Origin: Prostheceraeus crozeri
Taxonomy: Eukaryota; Platyhelminthes; Polycladida; Euryleptidae
Reading direction: 5' to 3'
Assembly: GCA_907163375.1 (NCBI GenBank)
Contig: CAJQUW010006392.1
Coordinates: forward strand, 57,669 to 121,668
Length of the DNA stretch: 64,000 nt
The notes below the pieces were generated by a model, which was given only the letters and a program-made list of their open reading frames with translations, did not search any database and was not told the origin of the DNA. Below are positions 1 to 11,360 of the stretch, one piece after another (position 1 is the stretch's first letter; each line of letters opens with the position of its first letter). The position numbers and the translations under genes are program-made.

Positions 1-420
1 CCCAACCTTCTAATGCAGCTAAAGCGGTCCCAAGCCCGCCACATATCTTCGGATATGGAATGCATAGGGGAAGAATAAATAATGAAATGGAATGAAAATG
101 GGAGGCCACCCTTGCACCACATGCAACACATCAGACTTCTCTCTTCAGTAATGAACAAGCTCTGAACGTTACTTTACTGTGTCGCAGTCGATTGCTATAC
201 AAGTATTGAAGAAAACGTAAGTTAGTAAAATCAGCAGAAAAACACAGGGAGACATGTGATGTTCCAAATATAATTATTTCAAAGATTGAACTCAACATCA
301 TAAACCATTGATGAATAATACTACCACGAACGGTAACAAGTCTATCGTTTATAGAAATCAACTACATAGTATCAGTAGAGACTCGTTACCTCTAAAGTAT
401 AGTTAGCAAAAAGTCGTCAT
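1..420. other. Flank without recognisable gene
   Basis: No coding signal or named repeat is visible. The stretch does not resemble the sequence that lies beyond the same gene in copy B, so recognisable homology to the Polinton-like element begins near 421. Short reading frames here look like chance. Confidence 0.5.
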
Positions 421-431
421 GAAAAAATACT

Positions 432-884
432 TTATTTGGTCTTTGATTTAACATCATTGAAACCCACTTTACTAATAGCAATGACAATATGGTTTATTTT
501 ATTCAGAAGCAAATGATCGCCGTAACCATGAAAGTTGTCCATCCGAGAAATAATCTTCTGCAGATGTCGTGTATAAAACTCAGACGCATCAGTAACATAT
601 TCTTGTCCATAGGAACGAAATTGTAAGTCAACACTTTCCGCTACTTCACCTTGTGGAATATGAGTGTAATTGACATGTGCAATTAAGTGAGCCTTGATGA
701 GACTATCTTTGAAAAAAGATATCAACTCCGTAAATATTTCTCGCGTGTAGTCTAAACATGCTTCCAATTCTGTCTCCTCCCTTTGAAACTCAAGGGTGTA
801 ATCTTGTATTAAGCCTCCGAAGCACTCTTGATGAAAATGAATCGTGCAATCATCATGTTTAAATGTATTGACTTCGGGCGCCAT
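432..884 (-). CDS. Family X protein X3, copy A
   Basis: The gene encodes about 150 residues beginning MAPEVN and is open throughout. No known domain is recognised. It is paralogous to X1 and X2 of the same element: the C-terminal half shares an FYxRH motif followed by SRxDxFH and LLLxKI(K/N)HI, and the middle shares a GExVxFxFxSY-like pattern. It lies divergently from the polymerase, with the leader carrying the TATA box between them. The function is unknown. Conservation in copy B (42009-42461) argues that the frame is a real gene. Confidence 0.65.
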   Translation of the reverse strand: MAPEVNTFKHDDCTIHFHQECFGGLIQDYTLEFQREETELEACLDYTREIFTELISFFKDSLIKAHLIAHVNYTHIPQGEVAESVDLQFRSYGQEYVTDASEFYTRHLQKIISRMDNFHGYGDHLLLNKINHIVIAISKVGFNDVKSKTK

Positions 885-1023
885 GGTTGAGTCTATTGCT
901 AAACATCATGTTTGCCTAGGACGATTTCAATAACTTGTTACAAATGTGTGTGCGCACATCGGGAACTCTAGCTCGTCTGTGATTGGACGAGAGGTCTCAT
1001 CCATTCACCGCTTGGGAAAATCT

Positions 1024-1032
1024 TATAAAAGG
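1024..1032 (+). promoter_or_regulatory. TATA box (TATAAAAGG) of the polymerase leader, copy A
   Basis: TATAAAAGG points toward the polymerase. About 45-50 bases downstream lies an AAGTGAGT-like splice donor context. The same box and spacing occur in copy B at 41862-41869. In this copy a LINE lies between the box and the polymerase start. Confidence 0.55.
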
Positions 1033-1308
1033 CAGTGCACCAGCTCTGTTCTTCACATTTATCTTTCACAAGTGAGTGTCGGTGAGCTCCTGCTATCAGG
1101 TTGTTTTTACTTGCTATCAAGTTGAATAGTCTCTTGCTATCAAGAGATTCACTTCTGCTCATAAAACATATCATCACTGTAATACCTCCTTTGCTCGAGC
1201 GTTCGTTCGGGACGGCGGGTACTGCCGTAGAGGGATTGCGTTGCACGGGTTGTTCGTCGTTTGTTAGACCGAAACCTCTGAGCCGTTGCTCATGTTGGGC
1301 GTTCGACT

Positions 1309-3847
1309 TAATAATAATAATAATAATAATAATCAAGACTTTATTGATGTACAGGCTCAGTACATGCATTACATGAAAAAATCACAAAAAACTACAAATA
1401 TAAGAAGGCTCAGTGTCTGCAAAAGGAAATGAAAGATCTTTTTAGTCTTTTTGTGCGCGTATGTGGAGGTCTTAAATTACAGGAGTTTCTCGCAGTTTTG
1501 AGTCGGTGTTCAAAAAGTTCTTGGAGCGGGTGCTCTGAATTATTGAGGACACTTGTGAAAAGAGAATGGCACATCTTCTCGGCTACATCAAAAAGTGATA
1601 CATAAACAAAATTAGATCATTTATAATTCTGATAACTCGTTTTTCAACACGTGATAACTTCTCTTTCAGATAATATGGAATATTACAGAAACAGGGGTAC
1701 GAATACAGTATAACAGATCGAATGAGTGCCTCGTATGTTCTGAAGATGACACTCGAGGGACAATTTGCACGCTTAAGGTTGTAAATAATACACATTCTCG
1801 TAGACACTTTCTTGATGATAGAGTCAATATGAAGATTCCACTTCATGTCAGCGGAAAAGGTCAACCCTAGTATTCGCATGTTCTCCACTTTTTCGAGGTT
1901 AGCGTTGTTAGACGTAATGTTTCCGAGTACTAAGTCTCTTCGAATGACGATGTCCATGAGATGGCATTTTCTAAAATTTAGGGGTAGTTCAATATCGGTG
2001 GCCCACTGGTTGATATGTTCCCATTCGAGCTGTAGTTTATCTTCGGTTTCTTGACGAACAAAGTGTAAAAACGTCAAATCATCCGCGTATCTCACAATTG
2101 AGGAGTTGTCGCACACGGGCCGGATGTTGTTGGTAGCCATGATAAATAGGATAGGCCCCAACACACTACCTTGTGGGACACCACTTGTGCAAGGTTTCCA
2201 TGTTGAGACCTCACTTCCTATTTTCACTCTTTGTTTGCGGTCTGATAGAAAGTCTCTAATCAATGCAATCGATTGGACAGGTAGGTCAAATTTGATACAA
2301 GCGTTGATTATTGATTGGTGCGATAAAACGTCGAATGCTTTCGAAAATTCCGTGGTTAGGGCCCTGACGGCACCACTGTCACTGTCCAAGAATTTTAGGA
2401 TACGATGGTATATGATTGTTAATATGGTAGTACAACCTGCTCCGGATCTTGAGCGAAAAGCGAACTGTGATTTATCCAGTTTCTCACAGATGAAAGGCAT
2501 GATCAACTTTTGCCTGACAATTTTTTCAAGTACTTTTGAAAGCAGAGGTAACAGTGATATAGGCCGGTAGTCGGATACATCTTTGGGTTTCGGGCATTTG
2601 GGGATCGGAGAGACGTCAGCAGATTTGAAGCACATGGGAATCCGGCCACTTGAAAGGCTCAAATTGAATATTATCGTAATCGCTTCACACAAGATTGCGG
2701 AGAAGTCCCGAAAAATCCAGAAAGGGAGGCCGTCTGGCCCACAGCTCTTCCTTTTCAAGCCATTTAATAAGGACTCGACCTCAGAGAATGACACATAGGC
2801 TGAAGTAGGATTAATAGTCGAAGATGCAGGAATAGTGCCAATATCAGCTGGTAACGTTTCAGGACGAAAACAAGATGAAAAGTAATCATTCAAATCTTCA
2901 GCTGAAAAAATGGGATCATGTTTGTCCTGAGCGTTTCTTCCTAGAAGGTGAGTCGCTTTCCAAGTTTCACGCGAGTTGTTCGACGCTATTATTTTGGCAA
3001 TGTACGAGGATTTCAAATGTTTGATATGCTGAATAACCTTCTCACGTAACCTTAGGTGTTTTTCCCATTTGCATTGCGAAAATGCTTTGTCTCTGTCATC
3101 AATCAAAATACGCAATGACGGACGAAACCATGGAGGGTCAGTGGATCGAATGCGCACAGTTCTCACTGGAAAGCACAAGTCACACAGTTGGAAAAGACGT
3201 TCATGAAATAATTGTGCTGCGTAATCTAAATTAGCAGTGGAGGTCACAATAGCAGTCCAGTCGATCATAGACATATATTCCTTGAATACGACCATGTTTG
3301 AAACATTCATATTACGCACTTTCTTCTTTGTCATGATAGCTGGACCGTTCGCACAAGATTTCCAATGTATAACTGAGTGATCTGAACGGCCGAATGGAGG
3401 TAGCAAGTGCGGCTGATACTCTGAATCGAAGTTAACAAAGATTTGATCGAGGACGTTGATACCTCTGGTAGGTCTTTTGACTAAAGGAACTAAGCCCGAT
3501 GATCGAGAGAAGTCGTCATATCGAGTACGAAGTCCGTTGAAGTCGCCACATACGATAGTTCTTAGGTTGCTAGGATCACGAGAACAAGAAACACTGACAT
3601 GATCAATAATGCTAAGAACAGTTTCTATGCACAAATTGTCTTTTAAGGCATCACTCCAGAAAGGATGATAAACTGATATCACCAGTAAATGTAGCTCGTT
3701 GATAAACAGTGGATGAATTTCCGATTCACAAGTATACATAGGTGGGATGTTAGGAGAAGAGTAGGTATAGCAATCTTTCACAAAACACAAGATACCACCG
3801 CCATGAATGTCTCGATCTAGCCTAGAGACCGAGTAATTAGAAATCGA
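1309..3847 (-). mobile_element. 5'-truncated LINE inserted in copy A
   Basis: This is a non-LTR retrotransposon on the minus strand. Its 3' end is an (ATT)n tail, seen as (TAA)n on the plus strand from 1309. It interrupts sequence that is continuous in copy B: ...GTTCGACTT on the left resumes as ACTCAACGTG on the right. The microsatellite tail rather than poly(A) fits CR1/L2/Jockey-like clades. The 5' end falls inside the endonuclease domain, so the copy is truncated. The insertion postdates copy A. Confidence 0.85.
1583..3790 (-). CDS. LINE endonuclease (partial)-reverse transcriptase ORF
   Basis: The 735-residue frame holds the C-terminal part of an apurinic-type endonuclease (GDFN at about residues 82-85, SDH at about 136-138). 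A full reverse transcriptase follows at about 385-650, with SDYRPISLLP, FSKAFD (482-487), PQGSVLGP and the catalytic YADD (about 568-571). The frame continues upstream of the first Met (DRDIHGGG-like endonuclease residues), showing that the start is lost to 5' truncation. Past the stop, a shifted frame still reads typical LINE C-terminal residues (HPLQELFEHRL), so one late frameshift is likely. It would have copied its own RNA into DNA at a nick but is now non-autonomous. Confidence 0.85.
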   Translation of the reverse strand: MCFVKDCYTYSSPNIPPMYTCESEIHPLFINELHLLVISVYHPFWSDALKDNLCIETVLSIIDHVSVSCSRDPSNLRTIVCGDFNGLRTRYDDFSRSSGLVPLVKRPTRGINVLDQIFVNFDSEYQPHLLPPFGRSDHSVIHWKSCANGPAIMTKKKVRNMNVSNMVVFKEYMSMIDWTAIVTSTANLDYAAQLFHERLFQLCDLCFPVRTVRIRSTDPPWFRPSLRILIDDRDKAFSQCKWEKHLRLREKVIQHIKHLKSSYIAKIIASNNSRETWKATHLLGRNAQDKHDPIFSAEDLNDYFSSCFRPETLPADIGTIPASSTINPTSAYVSFSEVESLLNGLKRKSCGPDGLPFWIFRDFSAILCEAITIIFNLSLSSGRIPMCFKSADVSPIPKCPKPKDVSDYRPISLLPLLSKVLEKIVRQKLIMPFICEKLDKSQFAFRSRSGAGCTTILTIIYHRILKFLDSDSGAVRALTTEFSKAFDVLSHQSIINACIKFDLPVQSIALIRDFLSDRKQRVKIGSEVSTWKPCTSGVPQGSVLGPILFIMATNNIRPVCDNSSIVRYADDLTFLHFVRQETEDKLQLEWEHINQWATDIELPLNFRKCHLMDIVIRRDLVLGNITSNNANLEKVENMRILGLTFSADMKWNLHIDSIIKKVSTRMCIIYNLKRANCPSSVIFRTYEALIRSVILYSYPCFCNIPYYLKEKLSRVEKRVIRIINDLILFMYHFLM

Positions 3848-4069
3848 TACTCAACGTGATGCTTTCTCTCGCCAGGTCAGAGTACTTTAGCCATTCGTCA
3901 AAGGTTAGTCTTTATGATATGAAGTAGAGTGAAATGTAAATCATTAGATGTCACTTCAATGATTGTTCCCATGATAAACGTTGACTAGGCAAATATAGCG
4001 AATTTTATCTTTCCTTTTCAGTGATAGAAATCTGCGTTGACAAAGTCTAATTAAACCTTATCTACCAAA

Positions 4070-7000
4070 ATGGAGTTTACGAAAATCGAAGAGTATCGCG
4101 TCTGTGCTGAGAAGGAGAGGAAGACGATTAAGCAATGCAAGTTTTTGTGGAATGGGGCAAGGATGAGTGCAGGTTGTGCTAATAAAACTCTTTAACTAAC
4201 ACCATTAGGTTTGCATGTGTGTTGAACGCAGGAATTAATTTTCATAAACCTCTAAATAACATCAAGAGGGTAGGAATCATATCCTTATTAATTTTTAAAC
4301 AAAAATCAAGACCCCTAACCTCTCCCTACTCCGTGATTTTCAAAACCGAAACTAACATTCCAAAAAATCATTGTGATGTGTTTAGGTGAAATCTCTCACC
4401 ACCCTCTTTTCTTCCGTTTCAGTGCAAGAATCGTTCGTCAATGGGGAGTCCGTCCCTGTAGAAGCAATCGGACAAGCCTACGAGCGACTTGGAATGTGTA
4501 AGTATCTTGATGGATTAATGCTGTCATGTTTTAGCACTTCTGTATCCGTATAGCTCACTCTCTATCATTGTTGTCTCCGCAACCTCTAATATCATCTCTT
4601 TTTCCTCTCTACAGATTTGGCAAGGCAGGAGAAGTGGGAAGAAACTGCGAGGCGGAGATTCGAAGCTGAATTTCCGGCCCTACCTTCCCACCAATCTACC
4701 TCCGCCAAGGTGCGACCCCTCTCTCGGGCATCATCATCGCCCCACCTCCACCGCCTGCTCCGCTCCCTCCAACTCGTCACCACGTCCCTCCAACACCGAA
4801 GCCCAGGACTCTTCCACCCTCGGCTGGCGTCCCACTCCTACCTCCTCCGCGTCTATCCTTCCTGCCGGAGTTACAGTCCTTAGATGGTAAGTATCCGTGA
4901 TTGGGAAAAGGGGGATAAGACTTCAAACTTGAAATTATGATCATGTTACTTATCTCTTTTCTCTTTCTCAACAGATCTGGCGGCCTACCTCCTGGACGGC
5001 GACGTTCCCTCCCGTCCCATCATCCCCGCATCGCCACCACCACCTGCAGCGGTCGACCTCCCTCTCCTCTCCGTTCAGTCGGTGGAGAGATTGCTGGAGG
5101 AACAGGAGTTGGAGACAGTGGGAGAGGAGAGGAAGATTGAAGTCGAAGAGAAGAAGGACTTTCGATGCCAGCGGTGTGACAGGGTCTTCGCCTCAGCCTT
5201 CAACTTGAGACGTAACACCACTAGACGAAATGTCTTGCTAAGTCTTATTAAGTCTGATCAGATTCTTGCTGCAAAGAATCAGAAATTTTAACCATTTAAC
5301 ATTCCTTTTTCCTGATGAGAAAGTATCAGACTTCTTAAGTTTTTTCTTTTTTTTTTTGCAAAATAAGATCTTTTCATCTAATTGATAATTTTAAATAAAA
5401 AAAAGTCAAAATTAAAATTAAAACCTTGAAATCCGAATTATATGCGTAGGGATCAACGTTTCAATGGTTTTATGTTAAATGACCCTGAAGGAAACATAAG
5501 TGCACCTGATAAAAATAACAAAAACGCAAATAAGACAACAATATAAAACTAAAAGATAAAAAATAAATAATAATAAAGTCTAATAAAATCTGATAGATCT
5601 AATAAGATAATAGAACTAGACTTTCTGAAAGAAACTTGTAAGATTTCCTTCGTAAGATTAGGTAAGTCATTTGGTCTAGTGACCGCTGGCAAAGCCTGCA
5701 GGGGAGGAAGACGCCGACCGATCCCTCAACGACCCAAGTGCGAAGGTTGTGGACGTACGTTCTACAACAACGCCAACTTGCGAGTCCACATCGAAGGCGG
5801 TTCCTGTGGCAGTGTGAGGCAACCACCGACAACAACAGGTAGGAAGCATCCTTCATCGCACGTCGGCTTTTCCTGTTCTTCGTGTCAGACGACCTTTCCT
5901 ACAGAGTTTGTTCTTTCTTCGCACACACTCTGTCACACACATTCCACTGAGCTTTACACTGACAACAACGTCACTCTAAGGCTGAGCAAGTTTTCCCTTG
6001 AGAGGCTCGTTCGCGACTATGAGTTAGAAGGCTCTGAAGCTGTGCAAGATATTCATCCTTTCTTGATGAATAATATAGGCTTGATTCATCAAATGATGGC
6101 GAGTTTAGATAGATTTTTACTCAAAGGCATGTTCTATCTCGCTGCTCGTTTCAATAAGGTAGACAGTAGCACGGGAGAAGTAGAGTCCACTGTGACCATT
6201 AGGATAGCCTCCTGTGCTGCTGATCTCATAGGTGATGTAAACGAGTGGATAGAGAGACATGCGACCCATCTCGTCAGCAACTTAAATAAATATAATGAAA
6301 GAGACAGCGGACTGGTCTTTGATGGGATAGAGAAAGTAGACATTAAAATCAATCTTTTGGAAAATTTGCAAGGGAGTGGTTGTTTCACCCTCCCCAAAGC
6401 ACTGGCTGATAAAAATGCTGTTATCAATGTAGAGTGTCAGTCCCAGTGTTTCAAATATGCCGTCCTCTCCATTCTTCACTATAATGATATAGGTATAAAC
6501 CGTTAACGAATCACTAAATATCGTTAATGGGAGGATGAGCTTAAGTCTGACGGGTTACATGTCAACACACTAGATTTTAAAGGCATCGCCCAATTTGAAA
6601 AACTCAATAACATTAAGATCGTCTTCCATCTCTGGAAAAAATGTCTGAAGGGCGTTAGGTATAACAACCGCCAAAGTACCTTCGCCCGGGTTGTCAAAAT
6701 CTTCTCCTAGTCTATAGCGACAACCACCCAGAATGGCATTGTGGCATTCCTAAAATTTCAAAATTGTATCGCCACCAACAAAGTAGTGACAACAAACATT
6801 ATTACTGTGATCGCTGCACACGACGTTTCACATCAAAACCATTTTTTGAAGAGCATTACGAGTAGTGCTCTCGGGGTAAACTTCAAATGGAAGTCATGCC
6901 CAAAGATAAATTTTATAGGTATGAGGAAAACGGCAATGAGCTCAGTCCCATATGTAACATCTATGCGGACATTGAATGTTATTTTGAACAAGAAGACCTA

Positions 7001-9456
7001 AGTCATGAGCCAGCAGCCATTGCCTACTATGAAGTTTGGCATCCATATTATAGGAATTAAAATAAAATGCATGTGTGGCAAGGCGAGGAGTGCGTTGAAA
7101 ACTTCAACTTTTTAGATAGGAAAGCCCATTTTCATCAACGGTATGAAACGGAGCTGACTAGGAAACCCATGTGCTTCACAGAAGCCGATAAACACAAGTT
7201 TGATAGGACCACGGAATGTCCCCGCTGCTGTTCATCCTTTGATGATCAGCAACATAAGAAAGTGAGGGACCATTGATATCTCAGTGTTAAATTTTGGTCT
7301 GCCTTATGCAGTAAATGTAATATGAAACTTAGGCTCAAACGGCGAACGCTCCCCGTCATCTTCCATAACTTTAAATGTTATGATGCTCACATCATCATTC
7401 GCCATGGATTCGGTAAAATGAAATCCTGGTCATCCAAAGTGATTGCACAAAGGAAAAATTGATGTGCATCACTGCTAAAGTACAAGTCGATAAGACGAAG
7501 GAGGGGAAGCCCGTCTTCTATGATATAAAGTTTCTAGACAGTTTCCAGTTTATGTCTTCTTCCTTAGCCGCATTGCCTAATAATTTAGAAACACTTCCCC
7601 TCACTCAACATTTAAAGAAAGACTATCCCAACATAAGTGACAGTCTGATGCGACGGAAAGGGGTGTTTCCTTATAGTTATTTTAGTTCAATGGACACATT
7701 GAAAGAAACATCCCTTCCGTCCATCGATAAATTTAAAAATGATTTGACGGATGAGGACTGTTCGCCGGATGACTATAGGCATGCAGAGCAAGCATAGTTA
7801 GAATTTAGGTGTCGCACTTTTGGTGACTACATGCTTGCCTACTTAAAATTAGACGTCTATCTGCTGGCTGACGTGTTTGAGACTTATAGGAAAGTCACAT
7901 TAGAACAGGATGCCTTAGACCCCGTCCATTTTGTTAGTCTGTCGGGTCTGTCCTATCAGTCAGCCTTCAAGATGACGAAAGAGAGCATACATTTACTGCA
8001 AGATGCAGAAATGTACACGTTATTTGAACGTGGTATTAGGGGTGGCTTAACATTTGTCAACAAACATGTTGTCAACAGCACCCAAGACATAGGATCGACC
8101 ACGCATTTAATGTACATAGACCAAAATAATTTGTATGGGAGTGCATTATCCAAGCCTTTGCCACAGTCTGACTTCCAATGGGTAGAGCCCATGACATCGA
8201 ACACTTCTCCAATCCAGCACACATCATGGCACTGGGAGATGAGGCCGACATAGGTTATTTATTTGAAGTCGACCTCGTCTATCCAGAATGTATTAAGAAT
8301 AGGACAGTTGATTTTCCTCTCGCACCCGAATCTGGCATAGTCAGTCCAGATATGTTCTCTCCCTTTATGGAAGAACACAATAAGCAATATGAGGCGGAAA
8401 ATGACTTAAACTATAAAGCCACTAGGAAGTTGTTGCTCACCCAATTGAACAAGCAGCATTACATCGTGCACTATTACATCCTCAAATTCTATCTAGGTAT
8501 GGGGATGCAACTTGACGAAGTCCATCGCGCTATCCAGCTTAGACAGAAGCCCTTTCTAAAACCGTATATAGAATTTAATAGTAAGAAACGGGCTGAATCA
8601 AAGAATCCTTTCGAAAAGGACTTCTTTAAATTTAAGAATAATGCCCTCTTTGGTAAAACCATGGAGGATGTAAGAAAGCGCATGGACTATCGTATCGTGA
8701 CTAATCCGGAAACGAGTACCAAGTTATGCCGCTCGCCGTTGTTTTGTCACCATGATGTCATTCCCGAAGACATTACTCGTTTTAAAATGCTAAAATCTAA
8801 AGTAGAACTTTGCAAGCCCATTTATGTCGGTCAAGCTGTCTTGGATCACTCCAAGTTAGAAATGTACAAGTTGTTTTACCACACTTTTAAAACTTGTCCA
8901 TTGATCCAACATATGGAATTCGTAGGAGGCGATACAGACAGCTTCTTCCTAGCTTTGACAACCACTAGCCAAGTCAAGCAGGAAGACATTTTAAAATATT
9001 TAGCACCCAAGTTTGATAGTTCCAACTATCCCACTGACCATCCGCTTTACTCTACCTCAAATAAAGCGAAGCTTGGCTGCGTCAAGGATGAGTGTGCCGG
9101 CAAACAGATAGAGGACATGATCTTCCTTCGCCCCAAGATGCACTCCATGAAGTTAAAATCCTCAGAGCTTTCTATTAAACGGGCGAAAGGCATCTCGAAG
9201 TCAATCGTTAGAAAAATGACACATAGGGACTATCAAGATGCCTTAGATTTACTTAAAATTAAAAAAGTAGAAATGACCATTTTAAAATCACAGTCGCATC
9301 AAGTCAGAACGACGTTTAGGAAACGAGGTCTCTCAGCTTGGGAAGACAAGCGATGCTGGATGAGTCCTAACCACTCATTACCGTACGGCCATCCAGACAC
9401 ATCTACCTCCACCCAAGAGACAGAAACTTTCTCTTCCTCCGTCCGTCGATGTATGA
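4070..9456 (+). pseudogene. Protein-primed family B DNA polymerase, copy A (broken)
   Basis: The region is homologous along its length to the polymerase of copy B. Visible parts are N-terminal coding blocks bordered by GTAAGT donors and pyrimidine-rich AG acceptors, C2H2 zinc fingers, an endonuclease VII-like Cys/His module, the exonuclease region, and the polymerase motifs IDQNNLYG (A), NALFGKTMED (B) and GGDTDSF (C). Enzymes of this group replicate linear viral DNA from a terminal protein. The gene is broken at several points and also carries a MITE (5219-5681). It converges with the TBP-like gene across a repeat array. Confidence 0.85.
5219..5681. mobile_element. 463-bp MITE with CACTAGAC ends, inside copy A polymerase
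   Basis: The termini are CACTAGACGAAATG and its imperfect inverse CATTTGGTCTAGTG. The insert is absent from copy B, where the flanking zinc-finger sequence is continuous and of equal length once one AC dinucleotide is removed, implying a 2-bp (AC) duplication. The interior is AT-rich with no coding sequence. The ends recall CACTA elements, but the 3-bp duplication expected for that family is not seen, so the superfamily is unassigned. Confidence 0.75.
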
Positions 9457-9814
9457 TGATGAATGCTTCCTCTCTGTTGTGGTTGATGTTTTGCTTTTTC
9501 ACTCCATGGCGTTTTCTATGGGGTGTTGTGAGTGAGTGCCTTGTAACATGCGTCCAACTCCTGATCACTTCATATCATGACTTTCATATCAACTGGTTTT
9601 ACTGACTTTGTTTTCTCCCTGCACATGAGTGACATTGTTTTCTCCGGTGATGTGAGCCATAAAAACTTTGTTTTCTGCTACCATCAGTATTAACTATGTG
9701 TTACTGTGATGAAATGTCTTTCATTCAATAACATATCATGTACAGACTGTCTAGTTTTTCCTTTGACATAAAGATGGGATTCTCATTCAATAGACAGAAG
9801 TAAGTTTTGATCAT

Positions 9815-10085
9815 TTTGTAAGATGGGTAGGGTTAGAAATAAAGTTGATGATTGTAAAGTTAGAAATAAATTTATAACCATGTCGCTGTTTGTAAGATAG
9901 GTGAAATATAAATGAAGTCAGAATCACTTCACTGTTTGTAAAGTTAGAAATAAAGTTGACGTTTGTAAAGTTAGAAATAAAGTTGATGATTGTAAAGTTT
10001 GAATTAATGTTAGAATCATTTCAGAGTTTGCAAGATAGGTAAAGTATAAAATAAAGTCATAACCATGTCAGAGTTCGTAAGTTAT
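9815..10085 (+). repeat. Tandem repeats rich in AATAAA, copy A
   Basis: Units of the type AAAGTTAGAAATAAAGTTGA alternate with GATAGGTGAAATATAAATGA. Each carries a polyadenylation-like hexamer on the plus strand, the direction of the polymerase. The array lies just past the polymerase end and recurs in B (inverted) and C with differing unit numbers. Confidence 0.75.
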
Positions 10086-10099
10086 CATCCTCACCAACG

Positions 10100-10380
10100 A
10101 ATGTAACTTCATGACAATTTCTTCGGCTTAGGAAACATCAACCACTTTGCTGACTCATGTCTATAAATAGCTCTGACTCATGAAGTGTTAAAGCGCCAGC
10201 CAGTTAGATAAGAATCTAATAAGTCTTGTTCAACCTTTTCACCGACACGTATGTGGGCGTTATTTATCAGACAAAGCAATGGCGCCTCATGTCAGACAGC
10301 CTAACCTTTTCACCGACAAGTGTGTGTGTGTGTGTGGGCGATAGTTCACTGTGATGACTCATTCAAAACACATCATGTAA
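10100..10380. promoter_or_regulatory. Control region with TATA, AP-1 and CACGTG-like motifs, copy A
   Basis: TATAAATAG (10162-10170) sits between two AP-1 type sites TGACTCA (10151-10157 and 10174-10180). Downstream, two related blocks CCTTTTCACCGACA..GTGTG..GGGCG repeat. The region lies between the convergent polymerase and TBP-like genes, with no reading frame of its own. Its role is inferred: an enhancer, a replication origin or the start of a noncoding transcript. Confidence 0.45.
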
Positions 10381-10920
10381 TTAACACGATTCTATTAACT
10401 GTGACTCATACAGATAACGCATTAAAGATTTAACAATGTCAGCTACTTTACTGATATCACGTAAACCAGTCATGATACAATATCCGTTGTGAAACACTGC
10501 AATATGTACAGGATGCCACTTCCGAATCAAAGCAGCAGGAAAGAGTTCAGTTTCATAAAATATACAATGATTACTGGTTTTAATGTTGGCTAGATTCACT
10601 AACATCTTCAATTGAACAGACACTACTATATTCTTCAATGTCAGGGGACTGAGGCGTAGATGAGGCATGAGTGTTCGCATTTTCTTGACGACTTCGTAAC
10701 ACATGGACTGCATCACGAAATGAGAAAGGTTTCCTAGGACTTGGATTTTGCCGCAGCGGAAAATTTGAAGATTTCGACCGTTGCTCATGCGAATGACCAA
10801 CATTTGCGGACGGCCGCGATGATATACTGAATCGGGAAGATGGGTATGCAACTGTTCTAAATCGATGTCTCTTCTGAGATTCATTTCGCGCATGGCGTTG
10901 ATGATGCGGATGAGGAGCAT
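10381..10920 (-). CDS. TBP-like two-lobed protein, copy A
   Basis: The 179-residue frame matches copy B and shows two imperfect lobes as in the TATA-binding protein core: the first around RCGKIQVLGN, the second around FYETELFPAALI and FHNGYCIMTGL. Details are given under the copy B gene. It is convergent with the polymerase and open throughout. Confidence 0.6.
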   Translation of the reverse strand: MLLIRIINAMREMNLRRDIDLEQLHTHLPDSVYHRGRPQMLVIRMSNGRNLQIFRCGKIQVLGNLSHFVMQSMCYEVVKKMRTLMPHLRLSPLTLKNIVVSVQLKMLVNLANIKTSNHCIFYETELFPAALIRKWHPVHIAVFHNGYCIMTGLRDISKVADIVKSLMRYLYESQLIESC

Positions 10921-10930
10921 GATTCACAAA

Positions 10931-11209
10931 TTACATGACGGTTGAGTGAACTTCCCTTTTATATTTTTCCCATGAGGGTTTTGGAATCACGATGTAGCAG
11001 TGATCATTATGTAGAATCATCTCTTGAATGCGAATAAATACAATGCCGTCTCCTACGTTAATGACACGGCAAGAGTTGGATAGGATAGCGCGATGTAACC
11101 TTTGTAGTTGAAAGCGTTCTAGAGTTATCTGAAGTTGATGTTTCGTGTCATGAAATGTAACACACTGACTTTTCCATGATACATAGAGGCATGCTGATAA
11201 TTTCCACAT
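10931..11209 (-). CDS. ORF U upstream of the TBP-like gene, copy A
   Basis: About 92 residues beginning MWKLSACL are conserved in all three copies. No domain is recognised; the segment is beta-rich in appearance, with one KPSWEKYKRE motif. It ends just upstream of the TBP-like frame and reads the same way. A TATAAAAGGG sequence (10954-10963, minus strand) lies within its end and may serve the TBP-like gene. Confidence 0.4.
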   Translation of the reverse strand: MWKLSACLYVSWKSQCVTFHDTKHQLQITLERFQLQRLHRAILSNSCRVINVGDGIVFIRIQEMILHNDHCYIVIPKPSWEKYKREVHSTVM

Positions 11210-11360
11210 GTTTTAAACCTGAGTGAAGAATGGTATGCCTAAGAAGGAGAGTCATGTTCATGTGTGGCATGGTGAGTGTACATTTTCATTCTTGATACGG
11301 TGGCCGTTAAGGCCGTGGTCTCATAAAGACCGATGGTGCGTTCTCAGTGTGTGAAGAGTG

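Noticed and set aside
968-1369. Minus-strand reading frame in the polymerase leader of copy A, and its counterpart at 41580-41834
   Set aside because: It coincides with the TATA box and leader of the polymerase; in A it runs from the LINE tail. The frame is conserved only as far as the noncoding leader itself is.
7956-8222. Antisense frames across the polymerase copies
   Set aside because: Shadows of the polymerase; they repeat wherever its sequence does.
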